Assembly: GCA_049325575.1 (NCBI GenBank)
Contig: JBMOLK010000262.1
Location: 1-5,844, forward strand
DNA from: JBMOLK01 sp049325575
GTDB taxonomy: Bacteria; Bacillota; Clostridia; Acetivibrionales; Acetivibrionaceae
Reading direction: 5' to 3'
DNA length: 5,844 nucleotides
Position 1 is the first letter of the stretch, and the number at the start of each line of letters is the position of its first letter. Position numbers and translations under genes: made by a program. The notes under the pieces were generated by a model. It was given only the letters and a program-made list of their open reading frames with translations. It was not told the origin of the DNA and searched no databases. This document shows positions 1-5,352 of this stretch, piece after piece.

Positions 1-369
1 AACACTCAGGCTATAATTTGGCTCTGCCTGCTTGTCAGTATAGCCATACTATTTATAGGTACGTATAAGTATGACAGGAAGCTGCTGTTAATACTGACTG
101 CAATGATATTCCAGTATATACCATGGATAGCAGTGCCAAGAATTGCCTTTATTTATCACTATTTTTCAATCGTTCCTTTCCTGATACTTGCTATAGTTTA
201 TGTAATTAAGAAGTTTGTCGATAAATATGATGATGCTAAGTATTTTGCTTATGTTTACCTGGGTATAGTATTAGCTCTCTTCATACTGTTCTACCCAGGC
301 CTGTCAGGACTGGAAGTACCTGTTTCATACATGAAATATCTAAAGTGGTTTAACACATGGTATTTCTAA
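1..369 (+). CDS. PMT-family protein glycosyltransferase, C-terminal part (5' end outside window)
   Basis: This frame is open from the first base to a TAA stop at 367-369 and gives the last 122 residues of a membrane protein. It has about four hydrophobic segments (roughly residues 4-22, 28-45, 55-70 and 82-98), with a W-x-x-x-PR motif (W42, P46, R47) and IYHYF at 51-55. The end is rich in Trp and Tyr (W116, W120). This pattern matches the four-TM C-terminal region of bacterial protein O-mannosyltransferase (PMT/GT39) homologues. Such enzymes move a sugar from a polyprenyl-phosphate carrier onto a protein or envelope acceptor at the outer face of the membrane. The catalytic acidic residues of the N-terminal half lie outside the window, so activity cannot be judged. 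The next gene starts 23 bases downstream and encodes a likely lipid-linked donor synthase, which supports this reading. Another multi-TM GT-C enzyme is possible. The ATG at 103 is internal, not the start. Confidence 0.8.
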   Translation, partial: NTQAIIWLCLLVSIAILFIGTYKYDRKLLLILTAMIFQYIPWIAVPRIAFIYHYFSIVPFLILAIVYVIKKFVDKYDDAKYFAYVYLGIVLALFILFYPGLSGLEVPVSYMKYLKWFNTWYF

Positions 370-379
370 AACAAACATT

Positions 380-385
380 AGGGGG
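380..385 (+). promoter_or_regulatory. Ribosome binding site of the family 2 glycosyltransferase
   Basis: AGGGGG lies 7 bases before the ATG at 393. It decides in favour of that start over the in-frame ATG at 357. Confidence 0.75.
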
Positions 386-392
386 AATTAAT

Positions 393-1364
393 ATGTCCGA
401 TAAAATAGTATGTTCGGTTGTGGTACCGCTTTACAACGAAGAAGAAGTTCTCCTGGAAACCTACAATAGGCTTAAAAAAGTAATGGATTCCCTAAATGAG
501 CCTTATGAAATCATATTTGTGAACGATGGCAGCAGGGACAAAACTGCCCCTATGGCTTATGAAATATGTAACAAGGATAAAAACATTAAGCTTATTGATT
601 TCGCCAGAAATTTTGGTCATCAAACAGCCATAACAGCAGGTATGGATTTCGCGGAAGGAGAGGCTATAGTCGTCATAGACGCAGACCTGCAGGACCCTCC
701 GGAAATTATTCCTAAAATGCTTGAAAAGTGGCGTGAAGGCTATGATGTTGTTTACGGTAAAAGGCTTGAAAGGAAGGGTGAAACTTTCTTTAAAAAGTTT
801 ACGGCAAAGATGTTCTACCGCTTCCTAAGGAAGATGACAGATGTGGATATACCGCTGGACACAGGTGACTTCAGATTGATCGACAGAAAGGTCTGTGAGG
901 CTCTCAAACTGGTCAATGAGCGTAATAGATATATAAGAGGTATAATAAGCTGGCTTGGGTTTAAACAGACAGGTATTGAATTCAACAGGGATAAACGTTT
1001 TGCGGGTGAAACAAAGTATCCTCTGAAAAAAATGCTAAAATTTGCTTTTGATGCCATTACATCCTTCTCCTATAAGCCCCTGAAGCTGGCGTCATACTTC
1101 GGTATGCTGCTGTCCTTCTGCAGCTTTGTCTATCTTCTGGTAGTTCTTTACACCAGGCTTTTCACTGATCATGTTCAGCCTGGTTGGGCCTCCACCCTGG
1201 GTGTAAACCTGTTCTTCAATGGTATTACACTTATGATACTTGGAATTATAGGCGAGTACATAGGCAGGATTTACGATGAAGCCAAAGGCAGACCTTTATA
1301 CATAGTAAAGCAAACAAGAAACTTCTCTGAAGATAAAACAAACAGAATAACCGGAAGACAATAA
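393..1364 (+). CDS. Family 2 glycosyltransferase, polyprenyl-phosphate sugar synthase (GtrB/DPM1-like)
   Basis: This 323-residue enzyme probably transfers a hexose from a nucleotide sugar to undecaprenyl phosphate at the inner membrane face. The GT-A fold opens with VVVPLYNEEE (9-18). Next come VNDGS (43-47), the metal/nucleotide motif DADLQDPPE (96-104), DTGDFRL (156-162) and RNRYIRG (177-183). Two C-terminal membrane helices (about 230-252 and 266-287) are followed by GEYIGRIYDE and a basic tail. This is the standard architecture and length of the GtrB/DPM1/YkoT group. The start is the ATG at 393, preceded by AGGGGG at 380-385 with 7 bases between. An in-frame ATG at 357 lies inside the upstream gene and has no ribosome binding site. 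The gene sits 23 bases after the PMT-type gene, so the two are probably co-transcribed, with this enzyme making the lipid-linked donor. The sugar (mannose, glucose or other) cannot be read from the sequence. Confidence 0.92.
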   Translation: MSDKIVCSVVVPLYNEEEVLLETYNRLKKVMDSLNEPYEIIFVNDGSRDKTAPMAYEICNKDKNIKLIDFARNFGHQTAITAGMDFAEGEAIVVIDADLQDPPEIIPKMLEKWREGYDVVYGKRLERKGETFFKKFTAKMFYRFLRKMTDVDIPLDTGDFRLIDRKVCEALKLVNERNRYIRGIISWLGFKQTGIEFNRDKRFAGETKYPLKKMLKFAFDAITSFSYKPLKLASYFGMLLSFCSFVYLLVVLYTRLFTDHVQPGWASTLGVNLFFNGITLMILGIIGEYIGRIYDEAKGRPLYIVKQTRNFSEDKTNRITGRQ

Positions 1365-1387
1365 TTGTCTTAATGCTATTAAGAATT

Positions 1388-1430
1388 GAAATGGAGTACT
1401 GCGGTACTCCATTTCGCTATTTATTTTTAA
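1388..1430 (+). terminator. Rho-independent terminator after the glycosyltransferase pair
   Basis: There is a perfect 12-bp inverted repeat, GAAATGGAGTAC at 1388-1399 and GTACTCCATTTC at 1404-1415, with the loop TGCG. A T-rich tail (GCTATTTATTTTTAA) follows. It begins 24 bases after the glycosyltransferase stop and lies between two convergent genes, so it may also stop minus-strand transcription from the oxidoreductase. Its tail is better in the plus direction. Confidence 0.88.
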
Positions 1431-1459
1431 TTGAGGAAGACCTGATAAAGTCTGTAATT

Positions 1460-2542
1460 TTACCTAAAGCCTTTGTTCTGCACTTCTACACTCTGGATAC
1501 CTGATTTCATCACAATACTTCTTATAAACGGATTATACATAAAAGGTGTCTTTAGATTCTTAAGCTGTATATTTGTCTTTATTTTATGGGTGTATCCTTC
1601 ATAACGCTCCAAAAAGCCCTTGGAACCCTCTTCAAGGCTCTTAGCCAGTAAAAGAGCACTCTTTAGAGCATAGCTGAAGCCTTCTGCCGAACTTGGACTT
1701 ATAAAGCCTGCTGCCTCTCCTAACAAAGCTGTATTTCCCTCACCAACACATATATTATTTTTACTTAAAGGCCTTAATATGAATGCTCCCTCTTTTTTTA
1801 CAAGCTTATCAAACCTAAATCCATAATCCGAAAGCTTGCTCTTTAAAATACTAAACTTTTGCCAGGGATTATTGTCGGGATATAAAGCACTTCCAATTAT
1901 CAAATTGTTTCCTTTGGGAATAGTCCATGAATAAAAGTCGGTTACACTTCGGTCAAATATAGCAGAAAAATACGGCAAGGCTTCTCCCACGTCATACCAC
2001 TCCTGAATTGATACATACTTCCTGGGAAAAGGGTATTCTGAAAAAGCCTGTCTTCGCACCTTGGAAAAAGCTCCATCAGCACCTACCAATATTTTTGTTC
2101 GCACACTATACTCCTTTCCCTTATGTACGAACTTTATCAGGAATCCGCCTTCTATTTCCTGATGGGACTTATATAAGCTTTCAAAACGAAAGTCAACATT
2201 TCCCCGTATCAAAGAAACCAGCCAGCGGTCAAACTTCTCCCTGTCAATATTAATATAAAACCTCTGATAATATCTTTCGATATTTTTGTCAAGATCTATT
2301 GTCCTCACAACAAATAGCTGTGGTCCTTCAAGGACACTTTGCGGGACCCCCTGCCCCAATTCCGCCAGTACTTTCTGGGCATCCGGAGCCAGTAATCCTC
2401 CGCAGCATTTTATTCTATAGTCCTCACGAGGGTCTACATCAAGACATCTTTTATCAAGGAGTAAAACCTTGTAATTTTTCCCTATTAAACGAGCCAATGT
2501 TGCACCTGAAGGACCAGCCCCTACAATAGCTATATCATACAT
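1460..2542 (-). CDS. FAD-dependent oxidoreductase, geranylgeranyl-reductase-like
   Basis: This 360-residue flavoprotein has a Rossmann FAD site at the N-terminus, VGAGPSGA (7-14), with an acidic residue at the end of strand 2 (D30). KCCGG follows at 45-49, the position of the conserved K-x-CGG element of geranylgeranyl-reductase-like proteins. Next come VGADG (153-157), which is the GD motif, and a WTIPK segment (206-210). The second flavin motif is GEAAGFISP (275-283), continuing into SAEGFSYAL. These motifs place it in the group-A flavoprotein monooxygenase/prenyl-reductase superfamily. Such proteins reduce isoprenoid chains or hydroxylate or halogenate aromatics; which applies here is not visible. 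There is no signal peptide or clear membrane helix, so it is probably cytosolic or peripherally bound. The start is the ATG at 2542, with AAGGATGG about 10 bases upstream, and the FAD motif then begins at the usual distance. A TTG at 2590 would add 16 residues without homologous character. The gene is monocistronic and convergent with the glycosyltransferase. Confidence 0.85.
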   Translation of the reverse strand: MYDIAIVGAGPSGATLARLIGKNYKVLLLDKRCLDVDPREDYRIKCCGGLLAPDAQKVLAELGQGVPQSVLEGPQLFVVRTIDLDKNIERYYQRFYINIDREKFDRWLVSLIRGNVDFRFESLYKSHQEIEGGFLIKFVHKGKEYSVRTKILVGADGAFSKVRRQAFSEYPFPRKYVSIQEWYDVGEALPYFSAIFDRSVTDFYSWTIPKGNNLIIGSALYPDNNPWQKFSILKSKLSDYGFRFDKLVKKEGAFILRPLSKNNICVGEGNTALLGEAAGFISPSSAEGFSYALKSALLLAKSLEEGSKGFLERYEGYTHKIKTNIQLKNLKTPFMYNPFIRSIVMKSGIQSVEVQNKGFR

Positions 2543-2693
2543 TCTGATTCTTCCATCCTTACAATAAATTTTAGAAATCCCTATATGCAAATATATTCAA
2601 TAGATTTGCTCTAATTCCTTCCTGATCTATAAACTAAAAGTGTGAATGATTGAAGAATACAAGCTCTTAACAAACACAAGACAATTGAACATC

Positions 2694-2722
2694 AAAAAAG
2701 CGAGTTAATAACTCGCTTTTTT
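2694..2722 (-). terminator. Rho-independent terminator of the tRNA operon (works in either direction)
   Basis: There is a perfect 13-bp inverted repeat, AAAAAAGCGAGTT at 2694-2706 and AACTCGCTTTTTT at 2710-2722, with a 3-base loop. Because the stem is flanked by A6 and T6, the RNA from either strand ends in a U-run. The upstream unit on the minus strand is the tRNA cluster, and the oxidoreductase gene starts about 150 bases further on, so its main job is to insulate that gene from tRNA transcription. Confidence 0.88.
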
Positions 2723-2749
2723 ACGTCAGATTTTCTCACGTAAAACGCC

Positions 2750-2776
2750 GAAAACCCTTGATTACCAAGGGTTTTC
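2750..2776 (-). terminator. First hairpin downstream of tRNA-Tyr, probable terminator
   Basis: GAAAACCCTTG at 2750-2760 pairs perfectly with CAAGGGTTTTC at 2766-2776 around a 5-base loop. On the minus strand it begins 10 bases after the CCA end of tRNA-Tyr. The following sequence on that strand is GGCGTTTTACG, a weak U-tract, so it may terminate poorly or mainly protect and define the 3' trailer for processing. A canonical terminator follows about 28 bases later. Confidence 0.6.
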
Positions 2777-2786
2777 AGACAAATTG

Positions 2787-2871
2787 TGGTGGAGGGAGAT
2801 GGATTCGAACCATCGAAGTCAGAGACAACAGATTTACAGTCTGCCCCCTTTGGCCACTCGGGAACCCCTCC
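2787..2871 (-). tRNA. tRNA-Tyr (anticodon GUA)
   Basis: This is an 85-base class II tRNA with an encoded CCA. The acceptor strands GGAGGGG and TCCCTCC pair with one G-U, and the discriminator is A. The anticodon loop reads CUGUAAA between GCAGA and UCUGU, giving GUA. A long variable arm follows, as expected for bacterial tRNA-Tyr, then the T arm GATGG-TTCGAAT-CCATC. It is the last gene of the cluster, with only 4 bases separating it from tRNA-Thr upstream. Confidence 0.96.
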
Positions 2872-2875
2872 ATGT

Positions 2876-2951
2876 TGGAGCTGGTGGACGGATTTGAACC
2901 CCCGACCTGCTGATTACAAGTCAGCTGCTCTACCAACTGAGCTACACCAGC
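2876..2951 (-). tRNA. tRNA-Thr (anticodon UGU)
   Basis: This is a 76-base tRNA with an encoded CCA. The acceptor arms GCTGGTG and CACCAGC pair perfectly, with discriminator U. The D arm is typical (TAGCTCAGTTGGTAGAGC). The anticodon stem CTGA/TCAG encloses CUUGUAA, giving UGU. The T loop is TTCAAAT. It is third in the cluster, 15 bases after tRNA-Asp and 4 bases before tRNA-Tyr, so all four must be cut from one precursor. Confidence 0.97.
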
Positions 2952-2966
2952 TTATATTAAGTTAAA

Positions 2967-3043
2967 TGGCGACCCGGAAGGGGCTCGAACCCTCGACCTC
3001 CAGCGTGACAGGCTGGCATTCTAACCAACTGAACTACCGGGCC
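2967..3043 (-). tRNA. tRNA-Asp (anticodon GUC)
   Basis: This is a 77-base tRNA with an encoded CCA and discriminator G, as expected for Asp. The acceptor arms are GGCCCGG and CCGGGTC, with one G-U pair. The anticodon stem CCAGC/GCTGG encloses CUGUCAC, giving GUC. The T arm is GAGGG-TTCGAGC-CCCTT. It is second in the cluster and is separated from tRNA-Glu by a 74-base spacer that contains its own hairpin. Confidence 0.97.
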
Positions 3044-3061
3044 ATATCTTTGACCTGCTCA

Positions 3062-3098
3062 CTGGTCCACCAGCCATAAGCTGCTTCTGGCAGACCAG
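3062..3098 (-). ncRNA. Hairpin in the tRNA-Glu/tRNA-Asp spacer of the precursor transcript
   Basis: Read on the tRNA strand, CUGGUCUGCCAG (3098-3087) pairs with CUGGUGGACCAG (3073-3062) as one uninterrupted 12-bp stem with two central G-U wobbles and a 13-base loop. On the plus strand the same central positions are C-A mismatches, so the continuous helix exists only in the tRNA precursor RNA. No poly-U follows, so it is not a terminator. A role in precursor folding or processing is inference. Confidence 0.55.
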
Positions 3099-3117
3099 CA
3101 ATTACTACAGGTTATTA

Positions 3118-3192
3118 TGGTGACCCATAGGGGACTCGAACCCCTGTTACCGCCGTGAAAGGGCGGTGTCTTAACCGCTTGACCAATGGGCC
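3118..3192 (-). tRNA. tRNA-Glu (anticodon UUC)
   Basis: This is a 75-base tRNA with an encoded CCA and discriminator A. The acceptor arms are GGCCCAT and ATGGGTC, with one G-U pair. The D arm includes TTGGTCAAGCGGTTAAGAC. The anticodon stem CCGCC/GGCGG encloses CUUUCAC, giving UUC. The T arm is AGGGG-TTCGAGT-CCCCT. It is the first gene of the cluster, about 45 bases after the predicted transcription start. Confidence 0.97.
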
Positions 3193-3244
3193 ATATATTA
3201 ATTGTTTTGTTTTATGTCGCCAATCACTTCAGCCGACAAAGTAT

Positions 3245-3273
3245 ATTTTAACTAGATCACAGTAAAATGTCAA
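3245..3273 (-). promoter_or_regulatory. Sigma-A-type promoter of the tRNA operon
   Basis: On the minus strand a perfect -35 TTGACA (3273-3268) and a 17-base spacer lead to the -10 box TAAAAT (3250-3245). Transcription should start near 3238, giving a leader of about 45 bases before tRNA-Glu. Near-consensus boxes fit a highly expressed stable-RNA unit. An A+T-rich stretch upstream (3274-3306) could act as an UP-like element. Confidence 0.82.
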
Positions 3274-3510
3274 GCAAAAAAATAAAATTTTTATAAAGAA
3301 TTTTTTGGCTCTAAATCCATCAAAAATAAGTGTTTCAATTTGCCTAAATATGTATTATTATAATAAATGGTCACATCTGCACTTAAAGAATGTACTTCAA
3401 AAAGTGAGGGAGACAAACGCGACACATTATTATTAAGCTTTGTCCTTAATATAAGCCTCATTTATAAAATGAGACAGAACACTTTATGTATTTGCGAGGA
3501 GATATGACAA
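3274..3510 (+). other. Divergent intergenic region and leader of the amidohydrolase gene
   Basis: No gene is visible here. A weak promoter candidate for the downstream gene is TTTCAA (3333-3338), 17 bases, then TATTAT (3356-3361), inside a TATTATTATAAT run; only the -10 box is convincing. The resulting leader would be about 140 bases. It contains two small inverted repeats, TATTAAG/CTTAATA at 3431-3451 and CTCATTT/AAATGAG at 3457-3473. No T-box sequence or recognised riboswitch core was found. Confidence 0.35.
3497..3501 (+). promoter_or_regulatory. Ribosome binding site of the amidohydrolase gene
   Basis: AGGAG lies 9 bases before the ATG at 3511. A second, out-of-frame ATG at 3504 sits only 2 bases after it, too close for normal initiation; its frame stops after 8 codons. 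Confidence 0.75.
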
Positions 3511-4839
3511 ATGAAAAAGTACTTCTATGATATACACAGTCATGCCATGAACATGAGTCACCCAAACTTTCTTGCATTCGGCAAACAATTTGAAAACATG
3601 GTGTTTAACAATGTTGATAGGTTTCTTAAAGGCAACCGTTTAACTGTATTTCTTGCAGTAAATTATATGCTGCTTCAATTCCTGTTCCTTAAAAAATTTG
3701 ATTATAAGAATGTTATAAGCCTTCTTCAAAAAGCCGGGCTGGGAAACTCTCCAGACAGGGCAAAAAATCTTCTTGCTATTCTGGAAAATGATATTGGGAG
3801 CTTCTTTATTCTCATGGAGGACTGTATATGTGAACATGTAATGAAAGACGGGAAAATAGTAATCGGGGATAACTCCTATGATAAACTTATACTAACACCC
3901 TTAATTATGGACTTTGGCAGTAAAACAGTTTCCTACAATGAAATCCACTATAATAAAAAGCCTGTGAACAAACCTGTTGTAGAACAAATAATCGATGTTT
4001 TTAACGGAATAAGAAAGTATAGGGAGGATTCCCGCTGGAACTTGTTGGAGATATACCCCTTTATGGGCATCAATACAAAAAACTACTCCCTGGATGAAAT
4101 AAAAAAAATGCTTGATATATACTTTGGAGATTATAAAGGATCATATCAAGCCATTTATTCAAACATGGCAAGCTTTGACGGTGACATATACAGTATTGGC
4201 AGTAATACTTATGCCGGTATAAAGCTGTATCCCCCCTTAGGCTTTGACCCATGGCCGGAAGATAGTAGTGAGCTTTCTAAAGTCAAACTTCTTTACGAGT
4301 TTTGTGAAAGCAAGCAGATACCCATTACCTGTCACTGCAGTGATGAAGGCTTTTGTATTATGAGTAGGGAAGAAATGGAGCGCCTAACCTCCCCTTCAAA
4401 GTGGAAAACGGTTCTTAGAAACTTTAATTCATTAAAACTTAACCTTGCTCATTTTGGGAAGCATGACCACTCCCCTAACTGGCAAAACAGTATTATAGAG
4501 CTTATAAAGAATTATGATAACGTATATACGGATATTTCCCATAGAGGCTTTGATGACGATTTCTATATGGGTTTAAAAGAATCTATACGGAATATACAAG
4601 ATCCAGAACTACAAGAAAAGCTGAAGAAAAGAATCCTCTTTGGTTCAGACTTTATGATAAACCTGCTTAAAATTGACTCATATTGCAAGTATCTTGAGAT
4701 TTTTACAAATACAAATCACTTAAGCAGCGATGAAAAGAATTATTTCTGCTCTTTTAATCCAGAGCATTTCCTATTTGCTAATGAAAAGCCAAATGCAATG
4801 CCTGTTAGGGATGGTTCTAATCCTGCAAATATATTGTAA
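3511..4839 (+). CDS. Amidohydrolase-superfamily metal-dependent hydrolase, substrate unknown
   Basis: This 442-residue protein reads as a TIM-barrel metallohydrolase close to the Amidohydrolase_2 group. The metal-site residues are all present: HxH in DIHSH (H9, H11), a lysine in GIKLYPP that could be carbamylated (K238), H275 in PITCHCSDEG, H314 in LNLAHFG and D380 in ILFGSDF. Other barrel strands are visible at about 126-136 (LILTPLIMDFG), 177-188 and 338-344. The product has no signal peptide and should be cytosolic. Known relatives hydrolyse C-N, C-O or C-C bonds (amidases, lactonases, decarboxylases); nothing here identifies the substrate. Residues 25-125, between strands 1 and 2, form an unusually long, partly hydrophobic segment (a Phe/Leu-rich stretch at 44-60) that may be a lid or dimer domain. 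The start is supported by AGGAG 9 bases upstream. The gene stands alone, with intergenic regions on both sides, so operon context gives no clue. Confidence 0.85.
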   Translation: MKKYFYDIHSHAMNMSHPNFLAFGKQFENMVFNNVDRFLKGNRLTVFLAVNYMLLQFLFLKKFDYKNVISLLQKAGLGNSPDRAKNLLAILENDIGSFFILMEDCICEHVMKDGKIVIGDNSYDKLILTPLIMDFGSKTVSYNEIHYNKKPVNKPVVEQIIDVFNGIRKYREDSRWNLLEIYPFMGINTKNYSLDEIKKMLDIYFGDYKGSYQAIYSNMASFDGDIYSIGSNTYAGIKLYPPLGFDPWPEDSSELSKVKLLYEFCESKQIPITCHCSDEGFCIMSREEMERLTSPSKWKTVLRNFNSLKLNLAHFGKHDHSPNWQNSIIELIKNYDNVYTDISHRGFDDDFYMGLKESIRNIQDPELQEKLKKRILFGSDFMINLLKIDSYCKYLEIFTNTNHLSSDEKNYFCSFNPEHFLFANEKPNAMPVRDGSNPANIL

Positions 4840-4872
4840 ACCATATGCATTCTCTATTCACTTATCTTTCAT

Positions 4873-4903
4873 ATGCCGGTAAATCCGGCATTTATAATTA
4901 TTG
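4873..4903 (+). terminator. Probable rho-independent terminator of the amidohydrolase gene
   Basis: ATGCCGG (4873-4879) and CCGGCAT (4885-4891) form a 7-bp GC-rich stem with a 5-base loop. The tail TTATAATTATT is only moderately U-rich. It begins 33 bases after the stop codon. It is shorter than the other terminators in this window, so some read-through toward padR is possible. Confidence 0.6.
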
Positions 4904-4946
4904 CACGGTACCTTTTAAAATAAGCTAAATTATTTTGTTTAGTACC

Positions 4947-4975
4947 TTGTATTATGTAGTAGTGTGTGTTATTAT
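4947..4975 (+). promoter_or_regulatory. Promoter of the padR-HAAS operon
   Basis: TTGTAT (4947-4952), a 17-base spacer and TATTAT (4970-4975) form a good sigma-A-type promoter. TG at 4967-4968, one base before the -10 box, gives an extended -10. Transcription should start near 4982, about 46 bases before the TTG start codon. The direct repeat at 4951-4980 overlaps both the spacer and the -10 box, which suits repression by a bound regulator. Confidence 0.65.
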
Positions 4976-4980
4976 ATAGT
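4951..4980 (+). repeat. Direct repeat ATTATRTAGT, candidate PadR operator
   Basis: ATTATGTAGT (4951-4960) and ATTATATAGT (4971-4980) differ at one base and start exactly 20 bp apart, about two helical turns, so both would face the same side of the DNA. The first copy lies between the -35 and -10 boxes and the second covers the -10 box and the start region. Binding by the adjacent PadR protein is inferred, since members of this family often regulate themselves. Confidence 0.5.
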
Positions 4981-5013
4981 TAAGATAAATTTTCCAAGGT
5001 ATTCTAGCGGAGG

Positions 5014-5021
5014 AAAGGAGG
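5014..5021 (+). promoter_or_regulatory. Strong ribosome binding site deciding a TTG start for padR
   Basis: AAAGGAGG ends 7 bases before the TTG at 5029. A second GGAGG at 5009-5013 sits just upstream. No ATG or GTG in this frame lies at a useful distance, and family alignment requires the residues that follow (NIQFKKG), so TTG is the start. Confidence 0.82.
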
Positions 5022-5028
5022 AACAAAA

Positions 5029-5352
5029 TTGAATATTCAGTTTAAAAAAGGTGTTTTGGAGCTTTGTGTATTATCCATGCTATTTAAAAAGGATTGCTAC
5101 GGTTACGAACTTGTAAATGAAATATCTAAAAACATACAAATTTCTGAAGGTACCATATATCCTCTCTTAAAGAGGTTAAAAGATGAAGGATATTTTACAA
5201 CATATTTGGAGGAGTCACAGGAAGGACCCCCTAGAAAGTATTACAAATTGACCGAACTTGGAGCAGAAACTAAAACAGAACTCGAAAAGGAATGGTACCG
5301 GTTTATTGAGGGTGTAAATAAAATTGTAAAGGAGGCTAATGAAGGTGAATAA
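5029..5352 (+). CDS. PadR-family transcriptional regulator
   Basis: This 107-residue protein is a small PadR regulator (subfamily-1 size). It is a winged helix-turn-helix DNA-binding protein that dimerises through its C-terminal helix. Family landmarks run through its length: KKGVLELCVLSML (6-18), YGYELV (24-29), the recognition-helix region SEGTIYPLLKRLKDEGY (39-55), the wing segment with EGPPRKYYKLT (65-75), and a final charged helix. The start is TTG, set by the AAAGGAGG 7 bases upstream. The gene overlaps the HAAS/DUF1700 gene, so the two are translated together. Across Firmicutes such PadR proteins usually repress their own operon, and the partner membrane protein is thought to influence this. 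The ligand or signal is unknown. The tandem repeat in the promoter is a plausible binding site. Confidence 0.93.
   Translation: MNIQFKKGVLELCVLSMLFKKDCYGYELVNEISKNIQISEGTIYPLLKRLKDEGYFTTYLEESQEGPPRKYYKLTELGAETKTELEKEWYRFIEGVNKIVKEANEGE
5328..5335 (+). promoter_or_regulatory. Ribosome binding site of the HAAS gene inside the end of padR
   Basis: AAAGGAGG lies within the last codons of padR. It is 9 bases from GTG 5345 but only 3 from ATG 5339, which favours the GTG as the real start. Confidence 0.65.

Noticed and set aside
357..392. Upstream ATG at 357 for the glycosyltransferase
   Set aside because: It overlaps the end of the PMT-type gene and has no ribosome binding site, whereas ATG 393 has AGGGGG at the right distance.
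815..1057. Open frame of 80 codons on the minus strand
   Set aside because: It lies wholly inside the glycosyltransferase gene, opposite the conserved DTGDFRL region, and has no family resemblance.
2008..2529. Two plus-strand open frames (81 and 76 codons)
   Set aside because: Both are antisense to the conserved FAD oxidoreductase and show no motif or convincing ribosome binding site.
2543..2590. Upstream TTG start at 2590 for the FAD oxidoreductase
   Set aside because: The extra 16 residues precede the MYDIAIVGAG start typical of the family, and ATG 2542 has its own AAGGATGG site.
3044..3117. A degenerate fifth tRNA gene in the Glu-Asp spacer
   Set aside because: The length fits, but there is no TTCGA-type T loop, CCA-flanked acceptor stem or recognisable D arm; only the central hairpin is supported.
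3193..3510. T-box or riboswitch leader for the amidohydrolase gene
   Set aside because: No T-box core sequence, specifier stem or strong antiterminator/terminator pair is visible; only short A+T-rich hairpins are present.
3640..4252. Two minus-strand open frames (65 and 60 codons)
   Set aside because: They are antisense to the amidohydrolase gene and look like chance open frames in A+T-rich coding DNA.
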